DNA from: Microcaldota archaeon
Lineage (GTDB): Archaea > Micrarchaeota > Micrarchaeia > Micrarchaeales > Micrarchaeaceae
Reading direction: 5' to 3'
Assembly: GCA_021851535.1 (NCBI GenBank)
Contig: JAJZDT010000106.1
Span: forward strand, 1 to 5,121
Length of the DNA: 5,121 bases
Shown here: positions 1 through 4,026 of the stretch, piece by piece
How the letters are laid out: every line of letters begins with the position of its first letter
How positions within the stretch are numbered: the stretch's first letter is position 1
Made by a program: the position numbers and the translations under genes
Notes under the pieces: generated by a model
What the model was told of the DNA's origin: nothing
The model's input: the letters and a program-made list of their open reading frames with translations, nothing else
The model's database searches: none

Positions 1-46
1 AACCGCTCCGCAAGCCCGCGTTCTATCCAAGTTATACTACAAGGGC
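1..46 (-). tRNA. 5' half of a tRNA, probably tRNA-Arg(GCG), cut by the window edge
   Basis: On the minus strand the bases fold as a tRNA 5' half. It has a 7-base acceptor strand (GCCCTTG), T8-A9, a D-arm of 4+10+4 bases with A14, G18-G19 and A21 in place, base 26 = G, anticodon 5' strand CGGGC and loop TTGCGGA with T33. The anticodon reads GCG, which decodes the Arg codon CGC. A20 and C35, known arginine identity bases, are both present. Two oddities: the D-stem has an A12/A23 mismatch, and the bases that should be 39-43 (GCGGT) pair with CGGGC only at the first two positions. This suggests that an intron or a split begins near position 37/38, the usual archaeal site. The 3' half lies outside the window, so the identity is likely but not proven. 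Confidence 0.72.
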
Positions 47-71
47 ATATATTTAGTAACGTTTATTAATT

Positions 72-79
72 TTATTAAA
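72..79 (-). promoter_or_regulatory. Box A (TATA-like) for the minus-strand tRNA
   Basis: Read on the minus strand the bases are TTTAATAA, centred about 29 bases upstream of the first tRNA base at 46. That is the usual archaeal box A distance. The surrounding 47-95 stretch is AT-rich, so the match could be chance. The same AT block may also contribute to the divergent plus-strand promoter, where TTATTATA near 86-93 is another candidate. Confidence 0.4.
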
Positions 80-102
80 TCAACTTATTATAGATATGTG
101 TT

Positions 103-110
103 GGGGGTTG
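103..110 (+). promoter_or_regulatory. Shine-Dalgarno-like G-run deciding the TTG start
   Basis: GGGGGTTG resembles the archaeal SD core (GGAGGTGA) with mismatches. It ends 4 bases before the TTG at 115, or 7 bases if only the G-run is counted. It is the only G-rich element in an AT-rich leader, which supports TTG at 115 as the translation start. Confidence 0.45.
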
Positions 111-114
111 TAAT

Positions 115-1155
115 TTGTATCACTCGTTTATTACTATTATTGTGCCTGCGGTCATAGCATTTGTTTTTACCCTCCTAGGAATATTTTTTATAATGGGATA
201 TTTTTCTGAATCTGGTATTATAGCAACGGATAAAAATAAACATAATAAACCCTCGCTTCCAACCAGTCTTGGAATACCTGTTGCTGCGGGTTTTGGAATA
301 GGATTACTATCTTATGTGTTTGGAGCTAGTTTTAATTTATACATACCAGTAACATCACTAGAATCCTTATTCGCAACCATTCTTACTGTAGCACTCGTAT
401 CATTCGTAGGATTTTTAGACGATATAAACGTAAAGAATATTGCTGTTAAAACTACCGGAATGATGGATACGCGCAAAGGGCTCAAGCAGTGGCAAAAGCC
501 TATTTTGACGTTAATGTGCGCTGTGCCACTTGTAGCAATAAATGCAGGTACTTCAACAATCATGCTTCCTTTTGTAGGCGCAGTAGATTTTGGGATTATA
601 TACCCGCTTGTAATTATACCTCTTGCACTAGCATTCGGAGCAAATGCATTTAATCTTCTTGAAGGATTTAATGGTATAGCAACAGGCAGCGCCACAATGC
701 TCTCACTTGCTATGTTTATTTACAGCATTTATTTCGGTACCTATATTGGTGCTATCTTATCTGCTGTACTGCTTGCCGTATTTATTGCGGCGCTTCTTTT
801 CAATAAATATCCCGCAAAAGTGTTGCCTGGGGATAGTTTTACTTACTTTGCAGGAGCCTCAATAATAACAACGATGATTATAGGAAATATGGAATCATTT
901 GGCGTGATAATATTTATTCCATGGATCTTAGAATTTATTCTTCACGCATTCAAGTTATTTGATGTTACTGACCTTGGAGTATTGCAAAAAGACGGTAGTT
1001 TTAAGCCTCCTTACGGGAAAAAAATATATAGCCTTACACATCTAGGTATGAATTTAATTAAGGGCAAAGAGTACCAGATAACCGCTTTTGTATGGTCTAT
1101 TAGCGCACTGTTTATTCTATTAGGGTTTGGATTAAAATTAGCACATTTCTTATAA
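115..1155 (+). CDS. Alg7/AglH-like UDP-sugar:polyprenyl-phosphate sugar-1-phosphate transferase
   Basis: This 346-residue polytopic membrane protein belongs to the MraY/WecA/Alg7 superfamily. The family transfers a sugar-1-phosphate, usually GlcNAc-1-P, from a UDP-sugar to dolichyl or polyprenyl phosphate on the cytoplasmic face, the first step of lipid-linked glycan assembly. Visible family motifs, in order: D39-K-N-K-H-N-K-P46 after the first membrane segment; L101-D102-D103, the acidic Mg/diphosphate motif; N177-A-F-N180 with L-E-G-F-N-G187, the Alg7-type sugar-nucleotide loop; P233-A-K with P-G-D240; and H277-A-F-K280 in the last cytoplasmic loop. About ten hydrophobic segments are present, the last at about 322-346. 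The TTG start at 115 follows a GGGGG run at 103-107, no ATG or GTG lies in frame above it before the TAG at 91, and it keeps the first membrane segment whole. The Alg7 branch (archaeal AglH type) fits better than MraY. The exact sugar is not readable from sequence. Confidence 0.88.
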   Translation: MYHSFITIIVPAVIAFVFTLLGIFFIMGYFSESGIIATDKNKHNKPSLPTSLGIPVAAGFGIGLLSYVFGASFNLYIPVTSLESLFATILTVALVSFVGFLDDINVKNIAVKTTGMMDTRKGLKQWQKPILTLMCAVPLVAINAGTSTIMLPFVGAVDFGIIYPLVIIPLALAFGANAFNLLEGFNGIATGSATMLSLAMFIYSIYFGTYIGAILSAVLLAVFIAALLFNKYPAKVLPGDSFTYFAGASIITTMIIGNMESFGVIIFIPWILEFILHAFKLFDVTDLGVLQKDGSFKPPYGKKIYSLTHLGMNLIKGKEYQITAFVWSISALFILLGFGLKLAHFL

Positions 1156-1180
1156 TATTAAAATTTTATATTTTAAATAT
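1155..1180. terminator. AT-only imperfect inverted repeat after the transferase gene
   Basis: ATATTAAAAT at 1155-1164 and ATTTTAAATAT at 1170-1180 are complementary with one bulged base. They form a weak AT hairpin directly after the TAA at 1153-1155. T4 runs at 1164-1167 and 1171-1174 could help end plus-strand transcription. The low complexity makes this a modest call. Confidence 0.3.
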
Positions 1181-1185
1181 AAATT

Positions 1186-1202
1186 AAAAAAAATAAAAAA
1201 AA
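1186..1202 (-). terminator. Poly-T terminator of the histone gene
   Basis: The plus strand reads A8-T-A8, so the minus-strand transcript carries two U8 tracts separated by one A, starting four bases after the histone stop codon. Archaeal RNA polymerase terminates at such U-tracts without needing a hairpin. The tract lies between two convergent genes and is the strongest terminator-like element in the window. Confidence 0.7.
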
Positions 1203-1206
1203 GAGG

Positions 1207-1506
1207 TTATTTTCCGGATGCCTGCTTTATATGTGCACGCTTTTTATGGCCCTTACTCTTAATGATATAATGTTTTTTTACTTTGTACGTACGCGCCATA
1301 TCTATATCTGAAAAAGTTATTTTTTTGCTTCTTCCAGCGTGGCTTGCATATGTTTCTGCTTCTTCAACGATACCTTCAATTGTATCTTTTAGTTCCTCTT
1401 CAAAGCTCTTTATTGCTGCTTCATTTATGCGTGTGGCACCGGCATCTCTTAAAAACTCCTCGATGTCGTAGTAACTGAATCCTTTTTGTTTTCCCAACCA
1501 AGGCAC
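1207..1506 (-). CDS. Archaeal histone with a basic C-terminal tail
   Basis: This 99-residue protein has a single histone fold at about residues 13-74. Helix 1 is Y-D-I-E-E-F-L-R-D-A-G; loop 1 has A-T-R-I; helix 2 is the long acidic-amphipathic stretch to A54; then H56-A-G-R59, loop 2 and S-D67-I leading into helix 3. H-A-G-R and the I..D pattern match HMfB-type histones, which wrap DNA as dimers or longer polymers. Two departures: loop 2 (R-S-K-K-I-T-F-S-D) is one residue longer than the usual R-K-T-V-x-x-x-D and lacks the standard Thr after RK; and residues 75-99 form a tail with nine Lys, one Arg, three His and no acidic residue. The GTG at 1506 is inside the ribosome-binding motif, so a TTG at 1495-1497 (96 residues) may be the real start. 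It is a single-gene unit ending in a poly-T terminator. Confidence 0.88.
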   Translation of the reverse strand: MPWLGKQKGFSYYDIEEFLRDAGATRINEAAIKSFEEELKDTIEGIVEEAETYASHAGRSKKITFSDIDMARTYKVKKHYIIKSKGHKKRAHIKQASGK

Positions 1507-1510
1507 CTCA
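1504..1510 (-). promoter_or_regulatory. Shine-Dalgarno of the histone gene, overlapping the GTG candidate start
   Basis: Minus-strand TGAGGTG contains GAGGTG, a six-base match to the archaeal SD consensus. The annotated GTG is the last three bases of this motif, which is too close for it to serve as SD for that GTG. The next in-frame start, TTG at 1497-1495, lies six bases downstream, a normal spacing. Confidence 0.55.
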
Positions 1511-1539
1511 CATGAACTGTAACTAACTTCATATTAAGG

Positions 1540-1548
1540 TTTTTAAAC
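1540..1548. promoter_or_regulatory. Palindromic TATA-like box between histone and nfo
   Basis: The 84-base divergent spacer contains GTTTTTAAAC-like sequence whose core TTTAAA reads the same on both strands. On the minus strand TTTAAAAA lies about 35-40 bases above the histone start, giving a leader of roughly 10 bases that holds the SD. On the plus strand it lies about 45 bases above the nfo ATG, giving a leader of about 20 bases. It could serve both genes. No better TATA match is apparent elsewhere in the spacer. Confidence 0.35.
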
Positions 1549-1590
1549 TAATCCCTCCTATTAAGATTAGCGGTATTCTTGGGTTTGTAA

Positions 1591-2451
1591 ATGTCAAAAA
1601 ATAATAACAAAATGGTAGATCTAGGGTTTCACCTCTCAATTGCTCATTCAATGTCAAATGCGCCAATAGAAGCAAGGACAAAAGGCTATGGTGTATTTCA
1701 ACTTTTTGTATCAAGCTCAAGGTCATGGCATGTGAAAACAATATCAAAAGAAGAAGTATTATCATTTAAGCAAGCTTCAGAGAGTTTTAAGGATAAAATA
1801 TTTACTCATGCTCCCTATCTTGCGAATCCAAGTTCACCTGATCACTTATCAAGAGAAAAGAGCGTAAATCAGCTCATAGGTAATGCAAAAAATTGCGAGC
1901 AGATAGGCATTCGTTATATGGTTGTTCATATGGGGTCGCATTTAGGTAAAGGAATAAATGAAGGCATCTCGAATCTTTCTAAAAGCATATCATCAATTAT
2001 AACTGCAACAAGTAGCGTTGTGGTGCTCCTTGAGAACTCTGCTGGATATACTAACAGCGTAGGATCTAAAATGTCTGAGATAGGCGAAGCATTAGCTGCA
2101 GTTGATAATAAAAGAATTGGGGTATGTATTGATACATGTCATGCGTTCGCTGCGGGTTATAACATAGCAACGTTGGAAGGCACCAAAAAATTAATGGAGG
2201 AGGTAAAAGAACATATAGGGATAAATAAAGTAGCACTGGTTCATTTTAATGATGCAAAATTCGAATGTGGTTCAGGTCTTGATAGGCATTGGCATATAGG
2301 TAAAGGCAGAATAGGTATTGCGGGATTTAAAAATTTCTTTAGACAAAATACATTAACAACAAGCTCTTATATAATGGAAACGCCGATAAACGAGGATGGG
2401 GATAATGATTACAACTTTAAAGCTGCAATGAGTATACTCTCAGAATATTAA
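1591..2451 (+). CDS. nfo: Endonuclease IV (AP endonuclease, Nfo family)
   Basis: This 286-residue TIM-barrel metalloenzyme cleaves DNA 5' of abasic sites in base-excision repair and has 3'-diesterase activity. All nine residues equivalent to the trinuclear zinc ligands of E. coli Nfo are present: H73, H113, E148, D181, H184, H218, D231, H233 and E263. They sit in the signature contexts F-T-H-A-P-Y, H-M-G-S-H, L-E-N-S-A-G, C-I-D-T-C-H-A-F-A-A-G-Y, H-F-N-D-A-K, D-R-H-W-H-I-G and M-E-T-P. Length matches the bacterial and archaeal family (about 280). The start is uncertain. ATG at 1591 has no clear SD, and ATG at 1612 (M8) begins V-D-L-G-F-H-L-S, which aligns with the N-terminus of E. coli Nfo, so the first seven residues may be extra or a short extension. 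It diverges from the histone gene, and its TAA abuts the next gene's stop. Confidence 0.95.
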   Translation: MSKNNNKMVDLGFHLSIAHSMSNAPIEARTKGYGVFQLFVSSSRSWHVKTISKEEVLSFKQASESFKDKIFTHAPYLANPSSPDHLSREKSVNQLIGNAKNCEQIGIRYMVVHMGSHLGKGINEGISNLSKSISSIITATSSVVVLLENSAGYTNSVGSKMSEIGEALAAVDNKRIGVCIDTCHAFAAGYNIATLEGTKKLMEEVKEHIGINKVALVHFNDAKFECGSGLDRHWHIGKGRIGIAGFKNFFRQNTLTTSSYIMETPINEDGDNDYNFKAAMSILSEY

Positions 2452-3399
2452 TCATAAAAAGATCAGGATTCTATAAATTATAAAACATGCAAGCGCTATC
2501 GTTATATTATCATCTATTCTGCTGCTTATGCTCTCTATAAACGCGAGAACAAATGCAAATGGTACACTATATATGCCGATAAATAGGTATCCGATGGCTG
2601 ATAACGATATAAAGTATCCAATAAATCCTCCAATGCTCTTATGTTTGTTGTATAAAAGTTTTCTTTTTGTTCTAATACCTATAATTGTTGCTACAGAATC
2701 TGATATAAAAAGTGCACTTAGTGAAGCAAGTGCAATATCCTTCGATGAGATGAAGCCTAGAATAATCATGGTTCCTATTCCTATGTACAATGCACCTTTG
2801 CCAAACATTACCCCGTTGCGCTCAAATCCTTTGAGCACATGTGCAATAGTACTATTGCTCGATGCCATAATGCTATTGAGCATGTATCCGAAGAGCATGT
2901 ATCCTAGCACCAGGTATAAACTTAGATTATAATTAATAAAATAAACGGTGCCTAAGACAATAATCCCGATAATTATTTGAGCAACATCTCGTTTGGTTTC
3001 TAATTGCTTATTCTTTCTAGACTGCGCCTCATTTTTAGATGTTATAGGTAGAGAGGATATAAGCATGCCTATACCAAAGATTTGTATAATAGGTATTGCG
3101 GTATAGCCGTAATGTAATAACCAATAACCTGCACATGCATATATAAGCAGTATTATTCCCCCGAAAACATAGTTATGTTTGGAGTAAGTATAAAATAGGG
3201 TCGGCGCAAGGATGGATATTGCGAGCAGGATAAACGTTCCATGTATGGCGCCGTAATAAAAAAAAAGCATGCCTAACCCAAATAAACTGGAGAGCATTAT
3301 TTTTAATAAATAAAGAGCAAATCCCTCTTTAGTGCGCATTAGATATATGCTAAGTCCGAGCATGCACAGCGAAATTATAAATAGCAAATATTCTATCAT
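2452..3399 (-). CDS. Dolichol/polyprenol kinase-family membrane protein (SEC59/DGK1-like)
   Basis: This 315-residue protein is almost entirely hydrophobic, with about nine or ten membrane segments and a basic, hydrophilic loop near 121-137. The C-terminal third carries the signature shared by dolichol kinase SEC59, DGK1 diacylglycerol kinase and related CTP-dependent kinases and cytidylyltransferases. The elements are R194-N-G then G-K-G-A-L-Y-I-G-I-G near 200-209; S-D234-S-V-A-T-I-I-G241; K252-H-K-S255-I-G-G; and E289 followed by I295-D296-D297-N298-I-T. The family phosphorylates a lipid alcohol with CTP, using the acidic D-D-N region. In an archaeon the likely substrate is dolichol or another polyprenol, supplying the phosphorylated carrier used by Alg7-like transferases such as the one at 115-1155. 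Diacylglycerol, geranylgeraniol or phytol cannot be excluded. The first 120 residues have no motif I recognise. The ATG at 3399 has no SD and probably starts a leaderless mRNA. Confidence 0.8.
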   Translation of the reverse strand: MIEYLLFIISLCMLGLSIYLMRTKEGFALYLLKIMLSSLFGLGMLFFYYGAIHGTFILLAISILAPTLFYTYSKHNYVFGGIILLIYACAGYWLLHYGYTAIPIIQIFGIGMLISSLPITSKNEAQSRKNKQLETKRDVAQIIIGIIVLGTVYFINYNLSLYLVLGYMLFGYMLNSIMASSNSTIAHVLKGFERNGVMFGKGALYIGIGTMIILGFISSKDIALASLSALFISDSVATIIGIRTKRKLLYNKHKSIGGFIGYFISLSAIGYLFIGIYSVPFAFVLAFIESISSRIDDNITIALACFIIYRILIFL

Positions 3400-3550
3400 T
3401 AAAGCAACTGTCTAGATAAATATTAGAGCCAAGTTTATTAACATTACTGAAATAAATGTTTTTCTTATATTATTTTATGCGGTGTTCTAATCTTGAAAGA
3501 AATATAGGTGACATACGTGTAGTACACAATGCGTTTTAATTTAGCACTAA
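3400..3550. other. Spacer without an intact gene
   Basis: Apart from the minus-strand promoter near 3418-3427, nothing coding is visible: the plus frames are broken by stops and none shows the N-terminal motifs expected for the remnant that follows. An AGGTGA at 3506-3511 is followed at SD distance by a GTG (3517), but the next codon is TAG. GTGTAGTACAC at 3517-3527 is a perfect 5-1-5 inverted repeat that could be an operator, or a chance match in AT-rich DNA. The ATG at 3529 opens only 10 codons. Confidence 0.5.
3418..3427 (-). promoter_or_regulatory. TATA-like box of the dolichol kinase-like gene
   Basis: Minus-strand TAATATTTAT is centred about 23-24 bases upstream of the ATG at 3399-3397. 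With the usual 25-27 base TATA-to-start distance, transcription would begin at or next to the ATG. No SD precedes the ATG, which agrees with a leaderless mRNA. Confidence 0.4.
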
Positions 3551-3814
3551 AAATTAGATGATAAGATCAAACACGATTTGATTAGAAAGTACTATGAGGT
3601 AATAAAGAAAAATGATGTAATATTAGTCGTTAACATTGAAAAAAATGGTATAAAAGGTTATATCGGCGGGAATACCTTTTTGGAAATGGGATTTGCATTT
3701 ATACTTAATAAAAAAATATACTGTCTGTATCAATTACCAGATTTACCCTATAGTTCTGAGATTGTCGAGATGCAACCAATCATCTTAAATGGAAATCTGG
3801 ATCTTTTGAGTTAG
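3551..3814 (+). pseudogene. 5'-truncated nucleoside 2-deoxyribosyltransferase-like gene
   Basis: The longest reading from a start codon is 78 residues from TTG at 3578, but the frame is open back to 3551. Those nine upstream codons read K-L-D-D-K-I-K-H-D and look homologous to the stretch preceding L-I-R-K-Y-Y-E in the family. A TAA at 3548 and a TAG at 3542 then close the frame. What remains is the C-terminal half: V-I-L-V-V-N, G-Y-I-G-G-N-T-F-L-E36-M-G-F-A, K-I-Y-C-L, and M-Q-P-I-I-L-N-G. E36 sits where the nucleophilic Glu of nucleoside deoxyribosyltransferases lies. Full-length relatives are about 130-150 residues and begin with a Gly-Ser nucleotide-binding segment, which is absent in all three plus frames upstream. 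I see no SD before the TTG. I call it a decaying remnant; a short expressed protein or a sequencing frameshift are alternatives. Confidence 0.62.
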
Positions 3815-3851
3815 GTGTTAATACCTAAAGAATTTTTCAGACATCGTTGGG

Positions 3852-3867
3852 GTTAGCGAGTCCTAAC
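3852..3867 (+). other. Short perfect hairpin GTTAG-6-CTAAC
   Basis: Five base pairs close a six-base loop (CGAGTC), 37 bases after the stop of the remnant. The T6 run lies 26 bases further on, too far for a classical intrinsic terminator. It could be 3' UTR structure or chance. Confidence 0.25.
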
Positions 3868-3893
3868 TGTATAGTCCTGCAATAAATATGTTC

Positions 3894-3899
3894 TTTTTT
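3894..3899 (+). terminator. T6 run, possible terminator for the remnant gene
   Basis: TTCTTTTTTCTAG on the plus strand is the only T-rich tract between the remnant stop at 3814 and thrS. Archaeal termination can occur at such tracts, but six T's is a minimal signal. Confidence 0.35.
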
Positions 3900-3986
3900 C
3901 TAGATTATTCTGAAGGTGGATTGTGCAGATCAAATACACTCAAATTTTTAATCGCCGAAGTAATAATATGACTGTTAATACACAAG

Positions 3987-3995
3987 TTATAAAAA
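3987..3995 (+). promoter_or_regulatory. TATA box of thrS
   Basis: TTATAAAAA is the best TATA match in the spacer and ends about 32 bases before the thrS ATG at 4027. Transcription would start near 4018, leaving a leader of about ten bases without a convincing SD. Confidence 0.48.
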
Positions 3996-4026
3996 GCAAA
4001 AAGGCACAATATCTAACGATGGTTAT

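Larger units (their letters stand above)
3815..4026. other. Spacer between the transferase remnant and thrS
   Basis: No gene is supported here. It holds a small hairpin (3852-3867), a T-run (3894-3899) and the thrS promoter candidate (3987-3995). The hexamer AGTCCT occurs at 3859 and 3873. A 34-codon ATG frame (3968-4072) with a hydrophobic end overlaps the thrS start out of frame and is not credible as a gene. I found no tRNA, and no pair of C and D boxes for a guide RNA. Confidence 0.5.

Noticed and set aside
312..695. 127-codon minus-strand open frame
   Set aside because: It lies wholly inside the well-supported Alg7-like gene, shows no family motif, and its composition is that of a reverse-frame shadow of a membrane protein.
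1283..1471. 62-codon plus-strand frame antisense to the histone
   Set aside because: Serine-rich shadow of the histone fold, with no SD and no motif.
1529..1765. 78-codon minus-strand frame rich in Leu and Ile, resembling a membrane peptide
   Set aside because: It covers the histone/nfo promoter spacer and the N-terminal coding part of nfo in antisense. The hydrophobicity comes from the AT-rich complement, and no recognisable motif is present.
2528..2932. 134-codon plus-strand frame
   Set aside because: Antisense to the conserved C-terminal domain of the dolichol-kinase-like gene, whose D-D-N and K-S-I-G-G motifs establish the true frame.
3551..3570. TAGATGATAAG as a possible C box of a C/D guide RNA
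   Set aside because: It does not match RUGAUGA exactly, no D box is suitably placed, and the bases fit better as codons of the deoxyribosyltransferase remnant.
3400..4026. Possible mobile element or CRISPR in the gene-poor stretch
   Set aside because: No repeated units, terminal inverted repeats, transposase motifs or target-site duplications are visible by eye.
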